This document shows, one piece after another, positions 48,534-58,143 of a DNA stretch of 64,000 nt. The translations under genes and the position numbers were made by a program. The stretch is from assembly GCA_009838525.1 (NCBI GenBank), contig VXRJ01000003.1, positions 23,157 to 87,156 of the forward strand, given 5' to 3'. Below the pieces are notes generated by a model. That model did not search any database. It worked only from the letters and a program-made list of their open reading frames with translations, and had not been told where the DNA came from. This DNA is from Acidobacteriota bacterium (GTDB taxonomy: Bacteria; Acidobacteriota; Vicinamibacteria; Vicinamibacterales; UBA8438). Position 1 is the stretch's first letter. Each line of letters opens with the position of its first letter.

Positions 48534-51415
48534 TCCCGGTTCCCGCGCGTCAGTGGCGCTGGCTCGGCTGCGTCTGTTTCGTCTCCGGCGCCGCCGGTCT
48601 TGTCTTCCAGGTGGTCTGGTTCCACCTGGCGGGCCTGGTCTTCGGCGGCAGTGTCTGGGCAACCAGCCTCGTGCTGTCGAGCTTCATGGGCGGCCTCGCC
48701 TGTGGAAGCGCCCTCGTCGCTCGCTACGGCCACCGGATTCGGCGTCTCGTGCGCGCGTACGCGCTGATCGAGTTCACGGTCGCGGCGTCCGGCGCGATTC
48801 TGGCCTTCGCCCTGCCGCAACTGGGACTCGCCGTCACCACGGCGACGGCGCCGGTTGCTGAGACGATCTGGCTGGCGAACAGCATCCGTTTCGTCGTGGC
48901 CTTCTTCGCCCTGCTGGCGCCCGCTACCGCGATGGGAGCGACGCTCCCGTTGCTCGTCGCCGCCCTGACGCACCGCGAGAAGCAGCTCGGCCCGGCCCTT
49001 GGGCATCTGTACGGATGGAACACGCTGGGTGCGGTGACCGGCGTCGCCGGCGCCGAACTCCTGCTGATCGGCGCTCTCGGAGTGACCGGCGCCGCACTGT
49101 GCGCCGCACTGCTCTGTTTGATTGCAGGCGGCACCGCGGTTCTCCTTGCGGAACAGCCCCACCGGGCGCGCACGGCCCCTCGCACCGCCCATACCCCCTC
49201 CGCCCAAGACCGCACGGCGGGTGGGGCGGCTGGCGAGACTCAACCTCGGCGTCTCCGGAACCTGCTTGCGTGCGCGTTCCTTTCGGGCGCCATCCTGCTG
49301 GCGCTCGAAGTGCTCTGGTTCAGGTTCCTGACGATGTACGTGCTGTCGACGACGACAGCCGCCAGCCTGATGCTTGCCGTCGTGCTGGCCGCCATCGCAC
49401 TGGGCGGGTTGACGGCCGCCGCCTGGCTGCGGCGGCGCCCGGACGCAGCAGCCCACCTGCCCGCCGTCGCCGCACTGGGCGGCTGCGCGGTCATCGCGTC
49501 CTACACCGCCTTCGCGCTCCTCACCACCGGCACGCAGATCGAGTCGTGGCGCCGGATCGTCTGGCTTGCCTCGGTGCTGACCTTCCTGCCGTCCCTCCTC
49601 TCGGGCGCGTTCTTCACGCTGCTCGGCGACGCCCTTCAGCGGCAGGTCCGCGTCGCAACCCGCACTTCGGGCTGGCTGACGATGTGGAACACCGGGGGCT
49701 CGATGTGCGGACCGCTGGTAGCGGCGTTCGTGCTCTTGCCGGTGCTCGGGATGGAGATCGCGTTCTTTGCGCTGGCCGCCGCGTACGGGGTGGTCGGGTT
49801 GCTGGCGCTGCCCGGCAGCAGCGGTTGGCGGCTCCGTCTGCCCGCTCCCGCGACCGCGATCTGCGGCGTCGTTCTGGTCGCCGCCCTGGCCGCCTACCCG
49901 TTCGGCCGGATGCGCGACGTCTACTTCACGCGGGTCGCAGAGCCGTATGCCCTCGACGGCTCGGAGATCGTCGCCATCCGGGAAGGTCCGGCCGAGACGA
50001 TCTTCCTGATGCAGCAACGCTGGCTGCAACAGCCCGTCTACAACCGCCTGGTAACCAACGGATTCTCGATGTCGGGAACCGGGATCTCCGGGCTCCGTTA
50101 CATGCGCTATTTCGTCTACTGGCCCCTGTTCGCGCACCGCGGGCCCATTGAGAGCGTGCTCGTGATCTGCTACGGCGTCGGCGTCACCGCCAGCGCCGCA
50201 CTCGATCTGCCCGATGTCGAGAGCGTCGACGTCGTGGAGATCTCCCCGGACATCGTCGCCGTCAGCGATCTCGTCTACCCGGATGACCATCCGCTGCGCG
50301 ACCCGCGCGTCACCGTGCATGTCGACGACGGTCGTCAGTTCCTTCACCGGACGCCGGAACGCTACGACCTCATCACCGGCGAGCCGCCGCCCCCGCGAAC
50401 GCCCGGCGCCGTCAACATCTACACGCGCGAGTACTTCCAGCTCATCCACGACCGCCTTGCGGACGGCGGAATCGCCACCTACTGGCTGCCCGTCGCCCGG
50501 CCCGATCCGGGCACCAACGTCAACGGGATCATCCGGGCGTTCTGCGACGTGTTCGCTGACTGCTCGGGTTGGACCGCCACACCGTTCGACCTGATGCTTG
50601 CCGGGACGCGGAACGCGAGCGGACCCGAATCGGTGGCGGAATTCGCGGAACCGTGGCGCTTGCCGGCGCTGCGCGCGCGCCTGGAGGAGATCGGCATCGA
50701 GCTGCCGCAGCAGATCGGGGCGACGTTCGTCGGGGACGCCGACTACCTGAATGACCTGGCGAGGGAAGCGCCACCCCTGGTGGACGACCATCCTCGACGG
50801 CTGCGCCCGGATCCGCAGGTCCCGTCGCTGTCGGATCCGGGATATGGCAGCAATCCGCGAGTCACCGAACTCTACGACCGCGTTCTCGATCCGATGCGCG
50901 CCCGGGACGCACTGATGGCCTCGGACTACGTGCGCCGCCTCTGGCCGGCTGAACTCATCGACGCAAGCCTGCCCTATTTCGAGCACCAGCGAGTTCTGAA
51001 TCGCGTGATGTGGGACGGTGGCCGGCCGCTGGCGCAGATCGAGGACCTCCACTGGCTGCTGACTGAGACGCCACTCCGCACGCTACCGCTCTGGATCCTG
51101 GGCAGCGACGACGTCAGGGCTCGCATCGCGGAAAGCGGCGACGACGGAACCGGCGCCGCGGAGTACGCGCGCGGCCTGACAGCCTTGGCACGCCGTGACT
51201 ACCCCGGGGCCGTCGACGCCCTGGCGAGTGCGGAGCGCCGCGGTCTCGCGGGGGAGACGGTCCGCCCGCTACTCGTTTACGCCCTCTGTCTGGCCGGAGA
51301 ACTGGACAACGCGACGCTTCTGGCGCGGGACCAGACCGCCAGCAGCCCGGAGCAGCGGCACTTCTGGACGTGGCTCGGTTCGCGGTTCGGCGTCGGACCG
51401 CTGACGACGGGTTGA
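48533..51415 (+). CDS. Spermidine-synthase-like methyltransferase fused to membrane helices (start codon unclear)
   Basis: This large protein has an N-terminal membrane part (about 10-12 helices, for example SSFMGGLACGSALVARYG). A cytoplasmic spermidine-synthase-like Rossmann domain follows with VLVICYGVGVTASAAL, VDVVEISPDIV and YDLITGEPPPPRTPGAVN. A C-terminal helical TPR-like tail completes it. The first standard start is GTG 48611, but that would cut the conserved WRWLGCVCFVSGAAGLVFQV. In frame upstream there is no ATG/GTG/TTG. An ATC at 48533 stands 5 bases after AAGGAGG and may be the start. The family is common in Acidobacteriota, and its product need not be spermidine. Confidence 0.83.
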   Translation: MPVPARQWRWLGCVCFVSGAAGLVFQVVWFHLAGLVFGGSVWATSLVLSSFMGGLACGSALVARYGHRIRRLVRAYALIEFTVAASGAILAFALPQLGLAVTTATAPVAETIWLANSIRFVVAFFALLAPATAMGATLPLLVAALTHREKQLGPALGHLYGWNTLGAVTGVAGAELLLIGALGVTGAALCAALLCLIAGGTAVLLAEQPHRARTAPRTAHTPSAQDRTAGGAAGETQPRRLRNLLACAFLSGAILLALEVLWFRFLTMYVLSTTTAASLMLAVVLAAIALGGLTAAAWLRRRPDAAAHLPAVAALGGCAVIASYTAFALLTTGTQIESWRRIVWLASVLTFLPSLLSGAFFTLLGDALQRQVRVATRTSGWLTMWNTGGSMCGPLVAAFVLLPVLGMEIAFFALAAAYGVVGLLALPGSSGWRLRLPAPATAICGVVLVAALAAYPFGRMRDVYFTRVAEPYALDGSEIVAIREGPAETIFLMQQRWLQQPVYNRLVTNGFSMSGTGISGLRYMRYFVYWPLFAHRGPIESVLVICYGVGVTASAALDLPDVESVDVVEISPDIVAVSDLVYPDDHPLRDPRVTVHVDDGRQFLHRTPERYDLITGEPPPPRTPGAVNIYTREYFQLIHDRLADGGIATYWLPVARPDPGTNVNGIIRAFCDVFADCSGWTATPFDLMLAGTRNASGPESVAEFAEPWRLPALRARLEEIGIELPQQIGATFVGDADYLNDLAREAPPLVDDHPRRLRPDPQVPSLSDPGYGSNPRVTELYDRVLDPMRARDALMASDYVRRLWPAELIDASLPYFEHQRVLNRVMWDGGRPLAQIEDLHWLLTETPLRTLPLWILGSDDVRARIAESGDDGTGAAEYARGLTALARRDYPGAVDALASAERRGLAGETVRPLLVYALCLAGELDNATLLARDQTASSPEQRHFWTWLGSRFGVGPLTTG

Positions 51416-51447
51416 GGCCGCCGGCAGCGGGTCCAACCCGCCGGGCC

Positions 51448-52821
51448 TCACCGCCCCGAGCCGTTGACCGCCGTCTCCAACCTCGCAAGCTCGGGGCGTT
51501 CAGGATGGATGCTACGCGCCTCGGCCAGCCACGCGCGCGCCTCTTCCAGCCGGCCCAGTCGGATCAACGCGTCCGCCCGCCCGAACCAGGCCTCGGCGAA
51601 TCCGGGGTCGAGTTCCGTTACCCGCGCGTAGTGAGGCAGGGAATCCGCAAGGCGTCCGGCTCCTCGCAGCGCCTCGGCAAGGCCCATGCGCGCCTCCACG
51701 TAACCCGGCTGCAGCCGGAGCGCGGTTTCGTAGTGCTCCACCGCCTCCCTCTGACGGCCCTGCAGGGCAAGGATCGCCCCGAGGCTGAAGTGCGCGCGGG
51801 CGAATTCCGGCGAGCGCCGCAACGCCTCCTCGAGTTGCTCGACTGCCGCGCTGGTCTCGCCCCCCGCGGCCAGGGCTGTCGCCAACCGCTGCCGCAAAGA
51901 GACATTGTCGGGTTCCAGTTCCAGACCCCGGCGGAAAGCCCTGACCGCGTCGGCCAACCTGCCGCTCTGCAGCGCCTGAATGCCCTGCCCTTCGAGCTTC
52001 ATCGCGCTGGGCAGGAGCGCGTCGAGCTCCTCCATCAACGGATCCGCCAGCGGTGGATTCGCTCCGCCGCGCCGGGCCAGATGCGCCTCGGCAAGGTCGG
52101 TTTCGCCCAGCCCGCGGTAGGCCATCGCCAGCGGATAGTGCAGCCGGGAAGCCGCTGGCGCGATAGCCAGCGCCTCTTCCAGATACTGGGCCGCGTCGAG
52201 GAAGTTGCCCCGCGCCAAGGCCGCTCGTCCGGCGCCGGCGAGCGCGGCGGCCGAGCCCGGGTCGTACGCGGCAGCCTGGCGGAACTGCCGCTCCGCGAGG
52301 TCCGCCTGACCCTGGTCAAGACGAGCGCGGCCGAGCCAGATCAGCGTCGGCACGTCGGAGGGCCGGAGGGCGAGCGCCCGTTCGAAGGCGGCGGTGGCCG
52401 CATCGCGATCTTCCGTCATGCGATGCAGGTGAGCCAGGTAGTACGGCCAGCGTGGGTCGCGCGGCGCCATCACCTCGGCATGCCGAAAGCTCTCGGCCGC
52501 CGCCTCGAAATACTCGGCCGCCATCAGGATCAGACCGAAAGCGCCATAAGCCGTGGCGACTTCCGCGTCCGGAGCGCCGCCCTCCAGCGCGGCCTGAACG
52601 ACATCGTAGCGGGCCCGTGCCTCCTCCGCCGCCGACTCCCCGAGTCGCGACAGGTCCGGCAGCGCGATCGGCGCCAGCGCGGACGGATCCACCGGCGTCG
52701 GGCCAGGCGCAGCCGATCCACCCGACCGGTTCGGCGCGTCCGAGGCGGCGCAACCAACCACCACGAGACCGAGGAAGACGCCGATCAACCGCGAGGCGGT
52801 CGCCGCGACCCGCCTCTTCAC
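51448..52821 (-). CDS. TPR lipoprotein
   Basis: This 457-residue protein has a lipoprotein signal (GVFLGLVVVGCAAS) followed by roughly ten tetratricopeptide repeats, such as ATAYGAFGLILMAAEYFEAA, VPTLIWLGRARLDQGQADLA and EARMGLAEALRGAGRLADSL. TPR arrays mediate protein-protein contacts. The GTG start at 52821 overlaps the stop of the CRTAC1-type gene as GTGA, so the two are translated together. The same FG-GAP/TPR pairing occurs three times in this block. Confidence 0.88.
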   Translation of the reverse strand: MKRRVAATASRLIGVFLGLVVVGCAASDAPNRSGGSAAPGPTPVDPSALAPIALPDLSRLGESAAEEARARYDVVQAALEGGAPDAEVATAYGAFGLILMAAEYFEAAAESFRHAEVMAPRDPRWPYYLAHLHRMTEDRDAATAAFERALALRPSDVPTLIWLGRARLDQGQADLAERQFRQAAAYDPGSAAALAGAGRAALARGNFLDAAQYLEEALAIAPAASRLHYPLAMAYRGLGETDLAEAHLARRGGANPPLADPLMEELDALLPSAMKLEGQGIQALQSGRLADAVRAFRRGLELEPDNVSLRQRLATALAAGGETSAAVEQLEEALRRSPEFARAHFSLGAILALQGRQREAVEHYETALRLQPGYVEARMGLAEALRGAGRLADSLPHYARVTELDPGFAEAWFGRADALIRLGRLEEARAWLAEARSIHPERPELARLETAVNGSGR

Positions 52822-54569
52822 GGCGCGCCCCCTTCGGTGAGCGTCGTGTAACGGTCCACGGGGATGCCGCGCCAGGCTTCTTCCCGCCCGCTGGGCCAGG
52901 TGACGCGGACTTCGACCGGGTCCGCGTAGGAATCCAGACCGACGAGCACACGCGGGTCGTTGGCCGACGCGTAGCTGCCGTCGGCGCGGGCGCGCCGCCA
53001 CAGCGTCGTGCCGTCCGATCGGAGAACCGCGACCCGGGCGCCCACCATGCCCCGACCCGCCGCACCGACGAGACGCAGCCCGACCCAATGGCGGCGGTTC
53101 CCGATCCCGTTGATCAGCAACCGGGCCGGCCCCGCTGCGTTCGCCACCACGACGTCGGTGTCGCCGTCGTTGTCGACGTCACCGAACGCCGCGCCGCGGC
53201 TTACCTCGGACAACTGGAACACGGCGCCGGCCTGGTCTGTGACGTCCTCGAATCGCCCGTCCCCACGGTTACGCAGGAGCTGGTTTCGCTGATCGAGCGG
53301 AAACACGGCCCTGGAAGAAGCGTGATCGAGGCTCTCGACCACCAGACCGTTGACCGCCAGTACGTCGAGCCAGCCGTCGTTGTCGAAATCGATCCAGCCA
53401 GCCCCGAAGCCGGTGTACGGAAGGCTGGAGTAACGGACGCCGGCGCCGGCGCTCCGTTCGTTGAACAGTCCGGAGCCGTCGTTGACGTAGAGCGTGCTGC
53501 CCTGGCCGGTCAATTCCGTGATGAACAGGTCTTCATCACCGTCGTTGTCGAAATCGCCGAAATCGACGCCCATGTCGGCCTTGGCCTCTCCTGCTTCCCC
53601 GAGCGCCACGCCCCACAATGCCGCGAGATTCCGGAAGGTACCGTCTCCCTGGTTCACCCAGAGCTGGTTTTCCTGCTGATCGTTGGCCACGAAGATATCG
53701 ATCCATCCGTCGCCGTTGACGTCGGCTGAGGCCACGCCGAGCGCCGGTCCGAACTCGCGCGCCATGCCGGCGGCGGCCGTCACGTCGGTGAACGTGCCGT
53801 CACCGCGGTTCCGGTAGAACCGGCTGGGTTGCGCCCGGTACATTTCCGGCACGCAGTAGTTCTCCGGGCCGGTCGGGTGAAAACACGGCACGTGCATCTC
53901 GAGGCTGTAGTAGAGGTAGTTCCCGACGAACAGGTCGAGCCATCCATCGTGATCCGCGTCGACGAACGCCGACGAAACGCTCCATGACGGATCGTCCGTG
54001 CCGCTCGCGGCCGAGACCTCGATGAACGTTCCGTCTCCCTGGTTGCGAAACATCTGGTTGGCGCCGAATCGCGTCAGGTACAGGTCGATCCATCCGTCGT
54101 TGTCGATGTCACCCGTGGCGACCCCCATTCCGTAGCCCTGCGCGACAATGCCGCTCGCGCTCGTGACGTCGGTGAACGAAAGGGACGGCTGCCCCTCCGA
54201 GTCCACCGCCAGGTCGTTGCGGTAGAGCCGATCCCGCGGGGCCGCCTCCGGCCGCGGGGCGAGCGGCGGGTCGCTTCCGAGGGTGTCTCCCTGCACGAGA
54301 TACACGTCGAGGTCGCCGTCGTTGTCGTAGTCGAACAGGGCCGCGCCGGGCCCCATGATCTCCGGCTGGTAGAAGCGGCCCGACATGCCGTTGAAGTGGA
54401 CGAAACCAAGGCCGGACCCAGCCGCCGCATCCGTGAACCACTCGACGCCGGCGTAGGCATCCGGCGCCGTCGCGACGGCGGGTTCTTCGCGCGGGGCGGG
54501 CTCGTCCGCACAACCGATCGCCGACGCCAGGAGCAGGGTTGCTACCCCGATGCGCGAACGAGACTTCAT
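52818..54569 (-). CDS. CRTAC1-family FG-GAP/ASPIC lipoprotein (copy 1)
   Basis: This 583-residue lipoprotein (lipobox ASAIGC) consists of FG-GAP/VCBS propeller blades with calcium-binding loops such as FDYDNDGDLDVYLV, DIDNDGWIDLYLTR and DFDNDGDEDLFITE. It ends with an ASPIC/UnbV domain (WVGLRLVG, RVTWPSGREEAW). It is a surface or periplasmic binding protein of unknown ligand. The ATG at 54569 has AAAGGTGA eight bases upstream. A GTG at 54581 would overlap the upstream TPR gene as GTGA and is an alternative. Confidence 0.9.
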   Translation of the reverse strand: MKSRSRIGVATLLLASAIGCADEPAPREEPAVATAPDAYAGVEWFTDAAAGSGLGFVHFNGMSGRFYQPEIMGPGAALFDYDNDGDLDVYLVQGDTLGSDPPLAPRPEAAPRDRLYRNDLAVDSEGQPSLSFTDVTSASGIVAQGYGMGVATGDIDNDGWIDLYLTRFGANQMFRNQGDGTFIEVSAASGTDDPSWSVSSAFVDADHDGWLDLFVGNYLYYSLEMHVPCFHPTGPENYCVPEMYRAQPSRFYRNRGDGTFTDVTAAAGMAREFGPALGVASADVNGDGWIDIFVANDQQENQLWVNQGDGTFRNLAALWGVALGEAGEAKADMGVDFGDFDNDGDEDLFITELTGQGSTLYVNDGSGLFNERSAGAGVRYSSLPYTGFGAGWIDFDNDGWLDVLAVNGLVVESLDHASSRAVFPLDQRNQLLRNRGDGRFEDVTDQAGAVFQLSEVSRGAAFGDVDNDGDTDVVVANAAGPARLLINGIGNRRHWVGLRLVGAAGRGMVGARVAVLRSDGTTLWRRARADGSYASANDPRVLVGLDSYADPVEVRVTWPSGREEAWRGIPVDRYTTLTEGGAP

Positions 54570-54577
54570 GCGGTCGG

Positions 54578-56263
54578 TCACCTTTCGGGCTCAAGTGCCG
54601 GCCCGGCGGGGGGAGCGGGCAGGAGATCCGGATCGTCATCCCGCCACGGTGTGCGGCACGGCTCTCGCCGCAGGTACAACTCCAGATTCGACGCCATACG
54701 ATCCGCGACGTCGGGGCGCGCGGCCCTGGTCGCGATCGCCATCGCCGCCCGCTGCCACTCAACGGCCTCGGCGAACAGATCCAGTTCGGCCAGCGTCATA
54801 GCCATCGTCTCGGCGACCGCCGACGTCTGCTCGGAAGTCACCAGGGTTCGCATCAACTCCAGAGCCCGCCGGCCGTCGCGCACCCCGTCATCGGGCGCCG
54901 CCGCGAACAGGCGCGCCAGCGCGTGGGAGAACTCGGCGCGGCCGGGATGGACCGCCGCCGCCCGGACCAGGCGGTCGCGGGCTTCCCCGTAGCGCCGGAG
55001 GCGCACCAGGGCCATCGCTTCTCCGAACCGGGCCGCGGCGTTAGCCGGGTCGAGCTCGATCACGCGACGGTAGGAGGCCAGGGATGCCTCTACCCTCGTC
55101 GTCCGCCGCAGAGCGTCGCCGAGCGCGAGGTGCCCGGCGACGAAGTTGGGGTTGTGAAACACCGCGTCGCGGAACCTGTCGATCGCTTCGGCGTCGCGGC
55201 CGGTTCTCGCGAAGAGGGCGCCCAGTGCGTGGTGCGCCTGATACAGGCCGGGGTCGAGACCCAGCGCCTCGCGGATCGCGGCCTCCGCGCCGCCGGTGTC
55301 CCCCAGGCGCTCCAGAGCGGTCCCGAGGTTCAACCGGAGCATGGCCACGTCGGGGGCCGCGACGGAGGCAGTCCGGAAGTGCGCCGCCGCGAGCGCCCAG
55401 TCGCCGTTGGCCGCGGCGTAGAACGCGAGGTCGCGGTAGTACTCCGGGTTCTCCAGGACCCCGTTCAGGGACGCCATGACGGGATCCGGGAGCTGGACGG
55501 GAGCGCCCGGACCTTCCGCCCGCCGCCGCCGGAGGTGTTGTTCCGCCGCCTCACGATCGCCCAGGCGCCGGTAGGCCATCGCCAGGGGATAGTGGATGCT
55601 GCCTGCCTCGGGATCCAGGTCCAGGGCCGCTTCCATGTGTTCCGCGGCCGTCGCGTAGTCCTCCGCCGCCAGCGCGATGCGTCCGGCCTCGAAGCGGAGG
55701 GCGGCCGTGTCGGGCCGCCGCGCGAGCATCCCGGCGACGAGCGGGCCGGCCCGGTGCGGTTCCCCCAGTTCCTGGTAGACGCGGCTGAGCCAGACGGCCG
55801 CCGCAAGATAGTCCGGCCGGAGCTCCAGCGCGCGCTCCAGACGAGCCGCGGACACGGTGAGGTCACCCATCCGCCGTCGAACGTGACCCAGCACGTACGG
55901 CCACCGGAAGTCCTCCGGCGCCAGCACCTGCGCATTGTCGAGACACTCCTCCGCATGCGGCAGCAGGTCCGCGGCCATGAACAGCATTCCCAACTCACCG
56001 TAGGCGTCGGCGCGCGCGGCCCGCCCGGCCGCGGGATCCCGCGCTACGGCGAGAAGTGTCCGGTAGGCCGCCCCGACTTGCTGCTGCACCGCCGGATGCA
56101 GGCTTCCCACCTCGGGGAGCGTCACCTCCCGCACCACCTGCGCCTCGCCGGTTGCCAGTCGGGCGCCGGTGGCGCCGACCCGGCCCGGCACGAGCCCCAC
56201 GGCGAGCCCGAGCAGTGGCAGCACGGAAAGAAGCTGGCGCCGCAGGCCTCTCCCGCACCTCAC
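54578..56263 (-). CDS. TPR protein with signal peptide
   Basis: This 561-residue exported protein has signal LLSVLPLLGLAVGLVPG. It carries about twelve TPR units, for example RADAYGELGMLFMAADLLPHA, DYLAAAVWLSRVYQELGEP, LYQAHHALGALFARTGRDAEA and NFVAGHLALGDALRRTTR. The GTG at 56263 lies 4 bp after the stop of the upstream CRTAC1 gene and has GAGGTGA upstream. It is similar in build to the TPR lipoproteins at 51448 and 61362 but lacks a lipobox. Confidence 0.87.
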   Translation of the reverse strand: MRCGRGLRRQLLSVLPLLGLAVGLVPGRVGATGARLATGEAQVVREVTLPEVGSLHPAVQQQVGAAYRTLLAVARDPAAGRAARADAYGELGMLFMAADLLPHAEECLDNAQVLAPEDFRWPYVLGHVRRRMGDLTVSAARLERALELRPDYLAAAVWLSRVYQELGEPHRAGPLVAGMLARRPDTAALRFEAGRIALAAEDYATAAEHMEAALDLDPEAGSIHYPLAMAYRRLGDREAAEQHLRRRRAEGPGAPVQLPDPVMASLNGVLENPEYYRDLAFYAAANGDWALAAAHFRTASVAAPDVAMLRLNLGTALERLGDTGGAEAAIREALGLDPGLYQAHHALGALFARTGRDAEAIDRFRDAVFHNPNFVAGHLALGDALRRTTRVEASLASYRRVIELDPANAAARFGEAMALVRLRRYGEARDRLVRAAAVHPGRAEFSHALARLFAAAPDDGVRDGRRALELMRTLVTSEQTSAVAETMAMTLAELDLFAEAVEWQRAAMAIATRAARPDVADRMASNLELYLRREPCRTPWRDDDPDLLPAPPAGPALEPER

Positions 56264-56267
56264 GGGG

Positions 56268-58013
56268 TCACCTCGAGAGGGGCCGTCCGGTCCCCTGCCT
56301 GAGCGAGAGCCACCGGTCGGCCGCGACGTCCACCCATTCCTCGACCTGCCCATCCGGCCACGCCACCTCGACCCGTTGCACCGTTGCCGTTTCCCCGAGT
56401 CCGACCAGGACGCGCGGGTCGCTGGCGGAGGCGTAGCTGCCATCGGTGCGGGCCCGGCGCCGAAGCGTCGGGTATCCGTCCCGGAAGACGCCAACTCGGG
56501 CGCCCGTCATCACCCGCGGCGGATCACCTCCCACCAGCCGCAGTCCCAGCCAGTGGTTCCGGTTGCCGACCTGGTTGAGGAGGAGCCGCGCCGGCCCGTT
56601 GTTGTTGCCGATGACGACATCCATGTCGCCGTCGTTGTCGAGGTCGCCGAAAGCCGCACCGCGGCTCACCTCCGAGAGGCGCAGGGCCGGTCCGGCGTGC
56701 CCCGTCGCGTCCTCGAAGCGGCCGTCGCCGAGGTTGCGGAAGAGCTGATTCGGCTGGTGCAGCGGAAACGGGTCTCCCGCCTGCACGAGCGGCCAGAGGA
56801 CGCTCACCGCCCCGTTGACCGCAAGCAGGTCCAGCCAACCGTCGTTGTCGGCGTCGATCCAACGCGCGCCGAAGCCCGTGAACGGCAGACTCGGCGCCGC
56901 CAGCCGGGCGCGGGCGCTGCGATCGTCGAACATCGCCGACCCGTCGTTGACGTACAACGTGTTGGTCTCGTTGTCGAGGTGCGTCACGAAGAGATCGACA
57001 TCACCATCGTTGTCGAAGTCGGCCGCGTCGACTCCCATGCCCGCCTCGGCCGTCCCCGCATGGTTCAGCGCCACTCCCGCCAGCAACGCCTCGTCCCGGA
57101 AAGTGCCGTTCCCGTTGTTGATCCACAACTGGTTCTCGTCACCGTCATTGGCCACGTAGATGTCGGTCCACCCGTCGCCATCGAGGTCGTCGGCGACGAC
57201 GCCGAGGGCGCGGCCGTACGTGGTCGCGATCCGGGACTCGGCCGTTACGTCGGCAAACGTCCCGTCACCGCGGTTGCGGTACAGCCGGTCGGCCACCGGC
57301 AGGTACCGCTGGGGCCCGCAGTAGTTCCGTATTCCCGTCGGCGTCGAGCAGTCGGCGTCGCCGCCGGGGCGGTGATCCACGTAGTTGCCGACGTAGAGGT
57401 CCAGCCAGCCGTCGCGATCGAAATCGAGAAACGTCGCCGAGAGCCCCCAGCGGTCGTTGTCCGTTCCCGCCCCGAGGGTCACGTCGTCGAACGTGCCGTC
57501 GCCGTTGTTCCGGAACAGGCGATCCGCACCGAGGCGGGTGAGATAGAGGTCGACCCAGCCGTCGTTATCGAAGTCGCCCGCCACGGCGCCCATGCCGTAC
57601 CCCGGTGCGTCCAGGCCGCTCTCCGCCGTCACGTCGGTGAAACGAAGGGTTCGGGAGCCGTCGGCGTGAACGACGAGATCGTTTCGGTACAGGCGGTCGC
57701 CCCACCGGGGCGACGCCGCCGGCGCATGGTTCCCTTCCGCTGACATGGCGGGTTCCAGCGGCTGCCCCTGCGGAAAGTAGATGTCCAGATCGTCATCGTT
57801 GTCGAAATCGACCAGTGCGACCCCCGGGGCGAAGATCTCGGCAAAGTCGTAGCTGCCCGACATTCCGTTGACGTGCACGAAATCGATGCCGGCGTGGGCG
57901 GTCCAATCCTCGAACCACTCCGCGCCGGACGCGCCCGCCGCCAGCAGCCCCACGCCTGCTGGAAGCGCGAGCGAGGCGGCGAGAACCAGCCCGGTCAGAG
58001 GCTGCGCGCGCAT
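56268..58013 (-). CDS. CRTAC1-family FG-GAP/ASPIC secreted protein (copy 2)
   Basis: This 581-residue protein is closely related in build to the one at 52818: signal peptide, then WFEDWTAHAGIDFVHVNGMS, and FG-GAP blades with Ca loops DFDNDDDLDIYFPQG, DFDNDGWVDLYLTRLGAD and DFDNDGDVDLFVTHL. A C-terminal ASPIC/UnbV domain follows (HWLGLRLVGG, VEVAWPDGQVEEW). The conserved SEVSRGAAFGD is present in both copies. The ATG at 58013 was chosen because it starts the signal peptide. It is the first gene after the terminator of the TonB receptor. Confidence 0.9.
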   Translation of the reverse strand: MRAQPLTGLVLAASLALPAGVGLLAAGASGAEWFEDWTAHAGIDFVHVNGMSGSYDFAEIFAPGVALVDFDNDDDLDIYFPQGQPLEPAMSAEGNHAPAASPRWGDRLYRNDLVVHADGSRTLRFTDVTAESGLDAPGYGMGAVAGDFDNDGWVDLYLTRLGADRLFRNNGDGTFDDVTLGAGTDNDRWGLSATFLDFDRDGWLDLYVGNYVDHRPGGDADCSTPTGIRNYCGPQRYLPVADRLYRNRGDGTFADVTAESRIATTYGRALGVVADDLDGDGWTDIYVANDGDENQLWINNGNGTFRDEALLAGVALNHAGTAEAGMGVDAADFDNDGDVDLFVTHLDNETNTLYVNDGSAMFDDRSARARLAAPSLPFTGFGARWIDADNDGWLDLLAVNGAVSVLWPLVQAGDPFPLHQPNQLFRNLGDGRFEDATGHAGPALRLSEVSRGAAFGDLDNDGDMDVVIGNNNGPARLLLNQVGNRNHWLGLRLVGGDPPRVMTGARVGVFRDGYPTLRRRARTDGSYASASDPRVLVGLGETATVQRVEVAWPDGQVEEWVDVAADRWLSLRQGTGRPLSR

Positions 58014-58082
58014 GCTGTGAACATACACCGCACTCGCGGTTTCTCCACCCCGGAAGCGTGGCCGCCATGGCCTGAAGAGACG

Positions 58083-58113
58083 AAAGGCCCGCCCCGGGTT
58101 CGGGACGGGCCCT
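58083..58113 (-). terminator. Rho-independent terminator after the Oar-like receptor gene
   Basis: On the minus strand GGGCCCGTCCCG, a short loop AACC and CGGGGCGGGCC form a strong GC hairpin followed by TTTCGTCTCTT. It lies 31 bp past the stop of the TonB receptor gene and separates it from the CRTAC1/TPR operon. Confidence 0.7.
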
Positions 58114-58143
58114 TCGCGCACAACCGAAGCCTTCAAGCGACGG

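Noticed and set aside
48407..51052. An 881-codon open frame on the - strand opposite the spermidine-synthase-like gene
   Set aside because: Low-complexity Arg/Glu/Gln-rich translation and no ribosome site; a shadow of the plus-strand gene.
54539..56302. A 587-codon open frame on the + strand in the TPR gene
   Set aside because: Antisense to a clear TPR protein. No domain is recognisable.
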